Source of the DNA: Posidoniimonas corsicana | Lineage (GTDB): Bacteria > Planctomycetota > Planctomycetia > Pirellulales > Lacipirellulaceae | Direction of reading: 5' to 3' | NCBI RefSeq assembly: GCF_007859765.1 | Contig: NZ_SIHJ01000001.1 | Location: forward strand, 4,099,360 to 4,163,359 | DNA length: 64,000 bases | Part shown: one piece after another, positions 7,954-16,452 of the stretch | Position numbering within the stretch: the stretch's first letter is position 1 | How the letters are laid out: the number at the start of each line of letters is the position of its first letter | The notes under the pieces: model-generated | Database searches by the model: none | Told to the model about the DNA's origin: nothing | The model's input: the letters and a program-made list of their open reading frames with translations, nothing else | Made by a program: the position numbers and the translations under genes

Positions 7954-9321
7954 ATGGGCAAGATTGCCGATTACCTCGATTCGCAGCAACAGGCCCGCGA
8001 GGGGCGACTCTTCGAGCTGCTCCGCATCCCCAGCGTGAGCGCCGACCCGGCCCACCAGGCGGACGTGGCGCGGGCGGCGGAGTGGGTCGCCGGCAGGATC
8101 AAGGAGATGGGCCTGACGCCCGAGGTGATCCCCACCGACGGGCACCCGCTGGTCTACGCCGAGACGCCCCCCGTGCCCGGCGCGCCGGTCGCGTTGGTCT
8201 ACGGCCACTACGATGTGCAGCCGCCCGACCCGCTGGACGAGTGGATCACCCCGCCGTTCGAGCCCACCGTCCGCGACGGCAATGTCTACGCGCGGGGCGC
8301 CACCGACGACAAGGGGCAGATGCTGACCCACCTGGAGGGCGCCGCGGCGGTGCTGGCCTGCGAGGGGAAGCTGCCGCTGCAGCTCAAGTTCCTGATCGAG
8401 GGCGAGGAGGAGGTCGGCAGCGAGCACCTCGGCCCCTTCATCGAAGCCAACAAAGACAAGCTGGCGTGCGACTGCGTCGTGATCAGCGACAGCGGGCAGT
8501 TCGCGCCCGGCGTGCCGGCGATCACCTACGGCCTCCGCGGCATCGCCTACTACGAGGTGCTGCTGACCGGCCCCAAGCAGGACCTGCACTCGGGCAGCTT
8601 CGGCGGAGCGGTGACCAACCCAGTGAACACGCTGGCCAAGCTGCTCGGCTCGCTGACCGACGAGCAGGGACGGATCCAGATCCCCGGCTTCTACGACGAT
8701 GTCGTGCCGCTGGAAGACCGCGAGCGGCAAGAGTTCGCCGGCCTGCCGTTTGACGAGGAGCGGTTCAAGCGGCAGCTCGCCGTCGACGGCCTGTCGGGCG
8801 AAGAAGGCTACACCACGCTCGAGCGTCGCTGGGCCCGCCCAACCTGCGACGTCAACGGCATCTGGGGGGGCTACCAGGGCGCCGGCGCCAAGACCGTGCT
8901 GCCCGCCAAGGCGGGCGCCAAGGTCAGCTTCCGCCTGGTCCCCAACCAGAAGCTCGACAAGGTCTACGAGGGCCTGAAGCAGTTCCTCGAGCCGCAGCTC
9001 CCTCCGGGCATCAAGATGGAGCTCGTCGATCACCACGGCGGGGCGGGGGTCAAGTTCCCGCTCGACAGCCCCTACATGGCGGCCGCCTCGGCGGCCATCG
9101 AGCAGGGGTTCGGGACCCAGCCGGTGTTCATCCGCGAAGGGGGCTCCATCCCCATCGTCGACGACTTCGCCCGCAAGCTGGACGCCGACGTGCTGCTCCT
9201 GGGCTGGGGCCTGGACGACGACAACACCCACAGCCCCAACGAGAAGTTCTGCCTGGCCGACTTCCACCGCGGAGTGCGGTCGAGCGCAGCACTCTGGCTG
9301 GAGCTGGGCTCGGCGAGTTAA
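7954..9321 (+). CDS. M20/M25/M40 family dipeptidase
   Basis: 455 residues. This is a cytoplasmic di-zinc peptidase of the carnosinase/CPG2 type. Metal-site blocks visible are GHYDVQP, the GATDDKGQ bridging Asp, the catalytic EGEEEVGS, SDSG, and the late His in WGLDDDNTHSPNEKF. The dimerisation lid lies around residues 210-340 (DLHSGSFGG to FRLVPNQ). Length and motifs are complete. It is divergent from clpS and stands alone. No signal peptide is seen. The substrate is probably a short peptide, not determinable from sequence. Confidence 0.94.
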   Translation: MGKIADYLDSQQQAREGRLFELLRIPSVSADPAHQADVARAAEWVAGRIKEMGLTPEVIPTDGHPLVYAETPPVPGAPVALVYGHYDVQPPDPLDEWITPPFEPTVRDGNVYARGATDDKGQMLTHLEGAAAVLACEGKLPLQLKFLIEGEEEVGSEHLGPFIEANKDKLACDCVVISDSGQFAPGVPAITYGLRGIAYYEVLLTGPKQDLHSGSFGGAVTNPVNTLAKLLGSLTDEQGRIQIPGFYDDVVPLEDRERQEFAGLPFDEERFKRQLAVDGLSGEEGYTTLERRWARPTCDVNGIWGGYQGAGAKTVLPAKAGAKVSFRLVPNQKLDKVYEGLKQFLEPQLPPGIKMELVDHHGGAGVKFPLDSPYMAAASAAIEQGFGTQPVFIREGGSIPIVDDFARKLDADVLLLGWGLDDDNTHSPNEKFCLADFHRGVRSSAALWLELGSAS

Positions 9322-9468
9322 ACTCCCACATCGCTGATAGTGAATCGACGCGTCCGGGCCGCTCCAAACGACCCGCGACGCGGCCCGCGGGAGGCCATCT
9401 CCCCGGGGGAGGGGCTGCTATTGTTGGGGCAATCAACAACAAGCAACGAAACACGCGGTTGAAACAAG

Positions 9469-10767
9469 ATGCTTGATAAGCGGTACATCATCGAAAACCC
9501 GGAGCTGGTTCAGGAGAACTGCAACGTCCGGGGCGTGAAGGCGGACGTGGCCCGCTTCGTTCAGCTCGACGGCGAGCGCAAGACGCTGATGCAGGAGGTC
9601 GAAGAGAAGTCACGCCAGGCCAACGAGGTCAGCAAGTCCATCGGCAAGGCCAAGGACAACGACGAACGCGAGGCCCGCAAGGAAGAGGGCCGGCGGCTGC
9701 GTGAGGAGAAGGACGCGTTGCAGTCGCAAATCGACCGCATCAGCGCCGAGGCCGACGCCATCCACCGCGCGATGCCCAACCTGACGCACCCCGACTCGCC
9801 CCGCGGCGGCGAGGACGCCAGCCGCGAGATCCGCCGCGGCGATCTCGAGGTCCGCCAGCCCAGCTTCCCCGTGCTGGACCACGTCGAGCTGGGCGAGCAG
9901 CACGACCTGATCGACTTCGAGGGCGGGTCGCACGTCGCGGGCCAGGGCTTCTACTACCTCCGCAACGAGGCCGTGCTGCTGGAGCTCGCGCTGCAGCGGT
10001 ACACGATCGACCTGTTGATGCGGGAGGGCTTCACGCCCACCATCACGCCCGACCTGGCGCGGGGCGAGGTGCTGCAGGGCGTGGGGTTCATCCCCCGCGG
10101 ACCAGAGACCCAAATCTACAGCGTGGAGAACTTCGACCTGAACCTGGTCGCCACCGCCGAGATCACCCTGGGCGGGCTGCACGCGGGCAAGATCCTCGAA
10201 GAGGAGGACCTGCCGATCAAGCTGTGCGGCGTGAGCCACTGCTACCGGACCGAGGCGGGCGCCGCCGGCCGCGCGTCGCGCGGGCTATACCGCGTGCACC
10301 AGTTCACCAAGGTCGAAATGTTCGCCTTCACCACGCCGGAGCAGAGCGAGGACATGCTCAATATGTTCTGCGACCTGGAGTGCGAGATCTTCAACGGGCT
10401 GGGCCTGCCGTTCCGCGTGCTGGACATCGCCACGGGCGACCTGGGCGGCCCCGCGTACCGCAAGTTCGATCTCGAGGCCTGGATGCCGGGCCGCGGCGAC
10501 CACGGCGAGTTTGGCGAGGTGACCAGCACGTCCAACTGCACCGACTACCAGGCGCGGCGGCTGAATATCCGCTACCGCAAGAAGGGCGAGAAGGGCACGC
10601 ACTTTGTCCACACGCTCAACGGCACCGCGGTCGCCATCAGCCGCGCGCTGATCGCCATCATGGAGAACTGCCAGCAGCCGGACGGCTCGATCCTGATCCC
10701 CGAGGCGCTGCGGCCCTACGTCGGCAAGGACCGGATCGGGTCGTCGTCGGACGAGGATGATGAGTAG
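9469..10767 (+). CDS. serS: Serine--tRNA ligase
   Basis: 432 residues. It charges tRNA-Ser. The N-terminal tRNA-binding coiled coil spans about residues 30-110 (EVEEKSRQANEVSKSIGKAK onward). The class II catalytic core follows: the TAEITL serine site, motif 2 around CYRTEAGAAGRASRGLYRVHQF, and motif 3 GTAVAISRALIAIMEN. The start MLDKRYIIENPELVQENC is typical. The stop is followed by a small membrane protein gene on the same strand with a 90-bp gap. Confidence 0.97.
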   Translation: MLDKRYIIENPELVQENCNVRGVKADVARFVQLDGERKTLMQEVEEKSRQANEVSKSIGKAKDNDEREARKEEGRRLREEKDALQSQIDRISAEADAIHRAMPNLTHPDSPRGGEDASREIRRGDLEVRQPSFPVLDHVELGEQHDLIDFEGGSHVAGQGFYYLRNEAVLLELALQRYTIDLLMREGFTPTITPDLARGEVLQGVGFIPRGPETQIYSVENFDLNLVATAEITLGGLHAGKILEEEDLPIKLCGVSHCYRTEAGAAGRASRGLYRVHQFTKVEMFAFTTPEQSEDMLNMFCDLECEIFNGLGLPFRVLDIATGDLGGPAYRKFDLEAWMPGRGDHGEFGEVTSTSNCTDYQARRLNIRYRKKGEKGTHFVHTLNGTAVAISRALIAIMENCQQPDGSILIPEALRPYVGKDRIGSSSDEDDE

Positions 10768-10857
10768 GGGCCGGGCACGCGGCGTGAACGCTGATTGAAC
10801 CCGGCAGCGGCGTTCCCTGCCAACAACGGCTAAGAGCCATCGCCCAGGGCCAAGCCG

Positions 10858-11292
10858 ATGAGTACTACAAACGCAGGCCGGCACGCCAGCCCTCCGCGGC
10901 GAGCAGGCGTTCGACCGGTGTTTGTTGCATTCCTCATCCTGGGACCGCTAGCGGTCCTGCCCTGCCTGGTGCTGCTGCCGGCGCAGGTGTCCGCCCGGGC
11001 AGCGTGGGGGAAGCAGCCGCGACTCTGGTGGCGCCTCGGGACCATTGCTTCGGTCGCCGCCGCCGTGCTGCTTACGGTCCCGGCCTCGCCCCTCTGCGTA
11101 GGCCTTGAGAGGCCGATCGACCCCACGCCTCTGCTGGAAGGCGATCGCTATGACGTGTCGGTGCGATCGATCCTGGCCGCCCAGTGCGTGCTGCTGAATG
11201 CGGCGCTCATTGGCTGCGCCGCGTTGCTGCCATTGTCGTCGGCCTCGGCGTGGTCCACACTTGCGGAGCGTCGTCGAGCGTCCCATCGATAG
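10858..11292 (+). CDS. Hypothetical membrane protein
   Basis: 144 residues with three likely membrane segments: about 18-42 (VFVAFLILGPLAVLPCLVLL), 59-78 (TIASVAAAVLLTVPAS) and 108-125 (ILAAQCVLLNAALIGCAALL). I recognise no family. It sits between serS and the DUF4166 gene, both on the same strand, and could be co-transcribed with the latter, but nothing else links them. Confidence 0.6.
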   Translation: MSTTNAGRHASPPRRAGVRPVFVAFLILGPLAVLPCLVLLPAQVSARAAWGKQPRLWWRLGTIASVAAAVLLTVPASPLCVGLERPIDPTPLLEGDRYDVSVRSILAAQCVLLNAALIGCAALLPLSSASAWSTLAERRRASHR

Positions 11293-11369
11293 TGTGTCGC
11301 CGCGTACGGCTTCCCTTGCACAGAAACAGACCTGCTGTGGAGCCATCCCCGTCAATCGTGCAGCGAGCG

Positions 11370-12026
11370 ATGGGCGACGCCTACGCCAGGCTCCACCCGC
11401 GCATCCAAGAGCAGTACAGCATCACGAGTTCTTCCCACGCCGCGTTCATTGGGCAGGGCGTGATGGACGAGGTCTGGCACGGGAGGTGGTATGTCGTGCC
11501 GTTTCTGCACGTCGGCGCCACCCGGCGGATCCTGTTCCCAGAGGTCAGCCAAGGCGTGCCGTTCGAGATCCGCAACTACGCGTACCTTGATGGGCTTGGA
11601 CGCGAGACCGTGACCTGGAAACGCACGTTTCGTTTCCCCAACCGCATACGCGAGTTTGACGAGTACTTCGTCTTTAGCGAGCGACGAAACGGCCCCGTGC
11701 TGTACGCGGGCACTCACCAGCACCTGTCGGTCGACCTCAACTTTGCCGCCGAAGACGACGGCTCGCTTGTCGTACGCACGACCGGGCAACGACTGCACAC
11801 GGGGCCACTAAGCTTCGCATTCCCACGCTTCTTCTCCGGCGATGCGCTCGTGCGAGAGTCGTTCGACGACTCGAGCCAGCGGTTCCTGGTGGACGTCTCG
11901 ATTTCGAACCGGTTCTGGGGGCCCATCCTCGGCTACCGGGGATGGTTCAACCTCGAGCGATCGGATTGTGCGCCCGACGAGATTCTCGACGGCGTCCGAC
12001 CGGTCCGCGTTGTTGGCCGGCACTAG
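11370..12026 (+). CDS. DUF4166 domain-containing protein
   Basis: 218 residues from the ATG at 11370; the frame is open back to 11184, and a GTG at 11358 is another possible start. The sequence from MGDAYARLHPRIQEQYSI through WYVVPFLHVGATRRILFPE to PILGYRGWFNLERSDC resembles the DUF4166 family (a beta-rich domain of unknown function, often fused to a saccharopine-dehydrogenase-like domain). Here it stands alone. No signal peptide is visible from this start. Confidence 0.75.
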   Translation: MGDAYARLHPRIQEQYSITSSSHAAFIGQGVMDEVWHGRWYVVPFLHVGATRRILFPEVSQGVPFEIRNYAYLDGLGRETVTWKRTFRFPNRIREFDEYFVFSERRNGPVLYAGTHQHLSVDLNFAAEDDGSLVVRTTGQRLHTGPLSFAFPRFFSGDALVRESFDDSSQRFLVDVSISNRFWGPILGYRGWFNLERSDCAPDEILDGVRPVRVVGRH

Positions 12027-12384
12027 CCAGACGCGGCCCTAACCGGCACGAGCGTGGCAGCAAGTCTCGTCCACAGCATACCTCGCGGGCGTTGGAGCCA
12101 CCGCCGAAGGACCATCAGTTGTCTGAGCCTAAGACATGTGCCTGCCAGCCAATTGCTTGCGGCTCGACGTGATCCACCTGGCGCTCGGTGCGCCCGCAGA
12201 GCCAACTTCGGGCAATCCCCGGCTGAAGCTAACCCCGCCGCTTTCTCCAACCGATTACAAACAAACCACTTACGGCAACAGACCGGTAGAATCGGTGCCG
12301 CTTTGGTCGCTGACGACAGGCGTTGCCGAAGTTGGCGGGATGCGAAGCCCGTCGGGACTGGCGGGTGGGCCATCGCGGGCCACG

Positions 12385-12413
12385 TTGACCCCCATCAGAT
12401 AGCCGAGTATTCT
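12385..12413 (+). promoter_or_regulatory. Predicted promoter of the rpsB-tsf operon
   Basis: TTGACC (12385-12390), a 17-bp spacer and TATTCT (12408-12413). This is one of the best sigma70-like matches in the window. The expected start near 12420 gives a leader of about 125 nt before rpsB. Confidence 0.7.
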
Positions 12414-12423
12414 ACTGGGCTCC

Positions 12424-12448
12424 CCAGGACCGATCGGCCCGGTCCTGG
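12424..12448 (+). promoter_or_regulatory. Hairpin at the 5' end of the rpsB leader
   Basis: CCAGGACCG and CGGTCCTGG form a perfect 9-bp stem with a 7-nt loop. It begins within a few nucleotides of the predicted transcription start. It could stabilise the mRNA 5' end or be part of an S2 autoregulatory leader; there is no T run immediately after, so a terminator is less likely. Confidence 0.45.
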
Positions 12449-12544
12449 TGGTTTAAATCCTTAATTGGCCGGATGTTACCAACGCCGGACGCCCCACCCA
12501 ATCGGAGGGGACATAGCCGGTGTGCCACGATCAGGAGATTTGGT

Positions 12545-13318
12545 TTGTCGACCCTCGTCAAAGAGCTAGTTGAAGCAGGCGTCCACTTCGGTCACCGTTC
12601 GAGCCGGTGGAACCCGAAGATGCGGCCGTACATCTACGCCCGCAAGAACACCATCCACATCATCGACGTCCGCGAAACGATCCGCGGCCTGCTGCGGGCG
12701 AAGAAGTATCTGGCGGACGTCGCGGCCCGTGGCAGCCTGATCCTGTGGGTCGGCACCAAGCGCCAGGCGGCCGAGAGCGTTGAGCGCGAGGCGTCGCGCT
12801 GCGGCATGCCGTTCGTCGCCGAGCGGTGGCTGGGCGGCACGCTCACCAACTTCCGCACCATCCGCGACCGCCTGTCCCGCCTGGAAGAGCTGGAGGGCAT
12901 CCGCCAGTCGGACGCGCTCAACTCGTACTCGAAGAAGGCCCAGGCGTCGTTGAACCGCGAGTACAAGAAGATGTACCGCAACCTCAACGGCATGCGGACG
13001 ATGAACCGCCTGCCCGAGTGCATGGTCGTCATCGACCCGAAGAAGGAAAAGAACGCCGTCAAAGAGGCCCGCAAGCTGGGCATCGCCGTGGTCTCGCTGA
13101 TCGACACCGACTGCGACCCGGACACGGTGGACCTGCCGATCCCGGGCAACGACGACAGCATGCGTTCGATCGAGATGATCACCAAGATCCTGGCCGACGC
13201 GATCGTGGCCGGCAAGACGCAGCAGGCGATGCAGCAGCAGGCGGCTTCCGAGGGCTCGGACAAGCCGGCCGAGGCCCCAGCCGAAGCGGTCGCCGCGGGC
13301 GAGGCGTCCGAGGGCTAG
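12545..13318 (+). CDS. rpsB: 30S ribosomal protein S2
   Basis: 257 residues from a TTG at 12545. AGGAG at 12533-12537 lies 7 nt upstream, and the product then starts [17 protein letters not shown] as in homologues; the upstream ATG at 12473 would add 24 unrelated residues. The S2 signature is complete ([50 protein letters not shown]). The C-terminus has an Ala/Glu-rich tail. It is the first gene of the rpsB-tsf unit. Confidence 0.97.
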   Translation: MSTLVKELVEAGVHFGHRSSRWNPKMRPYIYARKNTIHIIDVRETIRGLLRAKKYLADVAARGSLILWVGTKRQAAESVEREASRCGMPFVAERWLGGTLTNFRTIRDRLSRLEELEGIRQSDALNSYSKKAQASLNREYKKMYRNLNGMRTMNRLPECMVVIDPKKEKNAVKEARKLGIAVVSLIDTDCDPDTVDLPIPGNDDSMRSIEMITKILADAIVAGKTQQAMQQQAASEGSDKPAEAPAEAVAAGEASEG

Positions 13319-13414
13319 GCCCCCGCGACCGCCCATCCCATCCCCCAACCGGCGCCGCGTGTCCGCGGGCGCCACGGCTGACACTCCACACCGACTCCAC
13401 AGGAGCAACACCCC

Positions 13415-14251
13415 ATGGCAGAGATCACTGCCGCATTGGTCAAAGAGCTGCGGGAGCAGACCCAGCTCCCCATGATGAAATGCAAGAAGGCCCTCGTCGA
13501 AGCGGGCGGCGACATGGAAGCCGCCAAGAAGCAGCTGCGTGAAGAGGGCGCCAAGTTCATCGACGGCCGCGGCGACCGCACCACCGAGGAAGGCCGCATC
13601 GCGATCTTCACCTCGGACAAGGCCGGCGCGATCATCGAGCTGCAGGTCGAGTCGGCCCCCGTGGCCGGCAACGACGAGGTAGTGCAGCTGGCCAAGGACC
13701 TGGCCGAGCAGCTCGCCACCGGCCCCGGCGCCGCGACCCCGGACGATCTGTGGGAGCAGCCCTGCCCCAGCAAGTCGGGCCAGACGCTCAAGGAGGTCCG
13801 GGACGAGATCGTCAACAAGATCCGTGAGGTGTTCCGCCTGCCGCGGATCTGCCGCATCGACGGCCCCTGCGGCGGCTACGTGCACCACGACGGCAAGACC
13901 GGCGTGCTGCTGTCGGCCGAGGGCGGCGACGACACGCTCGCCAAGAACATCGGCATGCAGGTGGTCGCCATGAAGCCGGCGGCCGCCACCAAGGAGGAGC
14001 TCGACCCGGCCATCGTCAAGGCCGAGGAAGACATCCAGAAGGAGCGGGCCCGCTCCGAGGGCAAGCCGGAGAACATCATCGAGAAGATGATCGTCGGCCG
14101 CATGAAGAGCTTCTACGCCGAAAAGGTGCTGGAAGAGCAGCCCTACATCCACGACGACAAGAAGACCGTCGGCCAGGTCGCCAAAGAGGGCGGCATGAAG
14201 ATCAAGAGCTTCACGCTCTGGAAGGTCGGCGAAACAACGGCCGACGCCTAG
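13415..14251 (+). CDS. tsf: Elongation factor Ts
   Basis: 278 residues, with AGGAG 11 nt before the ATG. It is the guanine-nucleotide exchange factor for EF-Tu. The N-terminal UBA-like module reads LVKELREQTQLPMMKCKKALVEAGGD; the usual TGAGMMDCK is TQLPMMKCK here. The exchange core follows (GRIAIFTSDKAGAIIELQVESAPVA). An insertion around 330-420 nt into the gene carries several Cys (WEQPCPSKSG, CRIDGPCGGY). It follows rpsB by 96 bp and ends at a strong terminator. Confidence 0.96.
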   Translation: MAEITAALVKELREQTQLPMMKCKKALVEAGGDMEAAKKQLREEGAKFIDGRGDRTTEEGRIAIFTSDKAGAIIELQVESAPVAGNDEVVQLAKDLAEQLATGPGAATPDDLWEQPCPSKSGQTLKEVRDEIVNKIREVFRLPRICRIDGPCGGYVHHDGKTGVLLSAEGGDDTLAKNIGMQVVAMKPAAATKEELDPAIVKAEEDIQKERARSEGKPENIIEKMIVGRMKSFYAEKVLEEQPYIHDDKKTVGQVAKEGGMKIKSFTLWKVGETTADA

Positions 14252-14270
14252 GCCGCACCGAGAAACCCAC

Positions 14271-14301
14271 AAGCCCCGGAGTTCGCTCCGGGGCTTTTTT
14301 T
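14271..14301 (+). terminator. Rho-independent terminator of rpsB-tsf
   Basis: AAGCCCCGGAG / CTCCGGGGCTT is an 11-bp stem with a TTCG tetraloop followed by a T run. It separates tsf from the next gene and from pyrH-frr. Confidence 0.92.
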
Positions 14302-14415
14302 CTGTCAGGACATCGAGGAAGTCGGGGGAACACTCATACGCGCTGATCCCGCTCGCCAACTACCATGGAGGGGTTTTCCGCATTGATCCGGGAACCCCAA
14401 CCAAGGTGTGAAGTG

Positions 14416-14799
14416 ATGTACGAGGACGAAGGGTACCGGCTGATGGGCGCTGCCTTTGAGGTGCACAATCGCATAGGATATGGCCTCTCGGAGGAGGTGT
14501 ACCAGCAGTGCTTGGAGATCGAGCTAGAGTTGCAGGGGATACCGTTCGAGGCCAAGCAGGAGATCCGCCTGCACTACCGCGGACGAGCGATCGAGAAACG
14601 GTATATTCCTGACCTGAGGGTCTTTGACGCCGTTGTCGTTGAGCTCAAGGCGGTCGCCGAGTTGACCCCAGACCACGAAGCTCAGCTGTTCAACTACCTC
14701 CGGATTGCGAGACAGCCCGTCGGCTACCTGATCAACTTCGGACAAAAAGGCGCCGTGCAGTGGAAGCGATTCATCCTCTCCGACCTGCACCACTGCTGA
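14416..14799 (+). CDS. GxxExxY family protein
   Basis: 127 residues from the ATG at 14416 (AAGGTG 8 nt upstream); an earlier ATG at 14365 is possible. The naming motif appears as GLSEEVY after FEVHNRIGY, followed by [18 protein letters not shown] and the C-terminal [16 protein letters not shown]. The D...ELK...QLFNYL arrangement resembles a PD-(D/E)XK nuclease-like fold; function is not established. These genes are often present in many scattered copies. It interrupts the otherwise classical tsf-pyrH order. Confidence 0.88.
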   Translation: MYEDEGYRLMGAAFEVHNRIGYGLSEEVYQQCLEIELELQGIPFEAKQEIRLHYRGRAIEKRYIPDLRVFDAVVVELKAVAELTPDHEAQLFNYLRIARQPVGYLINFGQKGAVQWKRFILSDLHHC

Positions 14800-14866
14800 A
14801 TCGCCCCCAATCGTATTAGCGTCCATTAGTGTTCCCCCCTTCGCGCCGCCCACCCAAACACCGCCC

Positions 14867-15604
14867 ATGTCGTCGCCCTACAAACGAGTCCTGCTGAAGC
14901 TTTCCGGCGAGTCGTTCGCCCCCGCCGGGCAGCGTGGCATCAGCATGGAGGAGGTGGTGGACATCGCCTCGCAGACCATCAAGGCCCAGAAGCTGGGCGT
15001 GCAGATCGGCATCGTGATCGGCGGTGGCAACATCCTCCGCGGCGCGCAGTTCACCGCCGGCGCCCGCAGCATCCAGGAGGCCACCGGCCACTACATGGGC
15101 ATGCTGGCCACGGTGATCAACGGGCTGGCGTTGCAGGACGCGCTCGAGTCGCTCGGCGCCGAGACTCGGCTGATGAGCGCCATCAAGATGGACGGCGTGG
15201 CCGAGCCGTTCATCCGCCGCCGCGCGAAGCGGCACATGGAGAAGGGGCGGATCGTGATCTTCGCCGCCGGCACCGGCGCGCCGTTCGTCACGACCGACAC
15301 CGCCGCCGCGCAGAAGGCGCTCGAGCTGGAGTGCAACATCCTCATGAAGGCGACCCGCGTCGACGGCGTCTACAGCGACGACCCCGAGACCAACCCCCAC
15401 GCCGTGCTGTACGAGCACCTCAGCTTCGCCCAGGTGCGCGAGAAGAACCTGCGGGTCATGGACTCGACCGCCATCGCCCACTGCATGGAACACGACCTGC
15501 CGATCCTGGTGTTCAACTACCGGACCGACGGCAACATCGAACGCGCCGTCCGCGGCGAGGCCCTCGGCACCCGCGTCGACAGCACGCAGCCGACCACCGC
15601 GTAG
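14867..15604 (+). CDS. pyrH: UMP kinase
   Basis: 245 residues. It phosphorylates UMP to UDP in pyrimidine synthesis. Bacterial UMPK signatures are complete: [45 protein letters not shown], and [17 protein letters not shown]. The hexameric amino-acid-kinase fold is regulated by GTP and UTP in other bacteria. It lies 67 bp after the GxxExxY gene and 70 bp before frr. Confidence 0.97.
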   Translation: MSSPYKRVLLKLSGESFAPAGQRGISMEEVVDIASQTIKAQKLGVQIGIVIGGGNILRGAQFTAGARSIQEATGHYMGMLATVINGLALQDALESLGAETRLMSAIKMDGVAEPFIRRRAKRHMEKGRIVIFAAGTGAPFVTTDTAAAQKALELECNILMKATRVDGVYSDDPETNPHAVLYEHLSFAQVREKNLRVMDSTAIAHCMEHDLPILVFNYRTDGNIERAVRGEALGTRVDSTQPTTA

Positions 15605-15674
15605 CGGGCCGCGGCCCGCACCACTTGTCGTCCCCCTTGTACAACCCGACTAGACCCCAACCTCCCCGATCATC

Positions 15675-16235
15675 ATGAGCGTAGACGAAGTCCTGATGGA
15701 CGCCGAAGAGCGGATGGAGAAGGCGGTGGCCCGCCTCAAGAACGACCTGACCGGCATCCGCACCGGCCGGGCGAACCCCGGCATGGTCGACTCGCTGAAG
15801 GCCGAGGTGTACGGCTCGCCCACGCCGATCAAGCAGATCGCCAGCGTCAGCGCGCCCGAGCCGCAGCAGCTGGTGATCCGCCCCTTCGACCCGGGCACCA
15901 TCAAGGACATCGAGAAGGGCATCATCGCCAGCGACCTCGGCCTGGCCCCGCAGTCCGACGGCAAGGTCATCCGGCTGAACATCCCCGCGCTCTCCGGCGA
16001 CGTGCGCAAGAAGATGGTCGCCCGCACCAAGGAGCTTTCCGAGGAGTCGAAGGTCAGCATCCGCAACGTCCGCCGCGACGCCAACAAGGCGCTCGACCAG
16101 CTCGAGAAGGACAAGGAGCTGAGCGAGGACGAGTGCAAGACCTACAAGGACGACATCCAGGAGCTGACCAACAAGTTCGAGGGCCAGGCCAGCGAACTGG
16201 CCAAGACCAAAGAGGCCGAGGTGCTTGACGAGTAG
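15675..16235 (+). CDS. frr: Ribosome recycling factor
   Basis: 186 residues. It splits post-termination ribosomes with EF-G. The three-helix domain includes the near-universal segment KNDLTGIRTGRANPGMVD and VRKKMVARTKELSEESKVSIRNVRRDANK. Length is standard. It ends the pyrH-frr unit. Confidence 0.97.
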   Translation: MSVDEVLMDAEERMEKAVARLKNDLTGIRTGRANPGMVDSLKAEVYGSPTPIKQIASVSAPEPQQLVIRPFDPGTIKDIEKGIIASDLGLAPQSDGKVIRLNIPALSGDVRKKMVARTKELSEESKVSIRNVRRDANKALDQLEKDKELSEDECKTYKDDIQELTNKFEGQASELAKTKEAEVLDE

Positions 16236-16452
16236 TCCGGATCGGGGATTGGCGATCGCGGAATTCGGATGGGACGAAGTGTCGCGGCTCCGCCGCGCAT
16301 CAATCCCACGCAACCCGGTGCTAGCACCGCCCAAACTCTTCTCTTGCCCCGATTCCCGCAGGCGCGTTAATCTTCCTGCCCCGATACACCCGGCGTGCGC
16401 GCTCCCGTTGCGTATCGCCCTCGCCTTTGACCCGGTTTATGGAGAAACCGTC

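Larger units (their letters stand above)
12027..12544. other. 518-bp region upstream of rpsB
   Basis: No gene supported. The first 350 bp hold only short frames without family resemblance. The last 160 bp contain the rpsB promoter (12385-12413) and a leader that begins with a perfect 9-bp hairpin. Confidence 0.5.
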
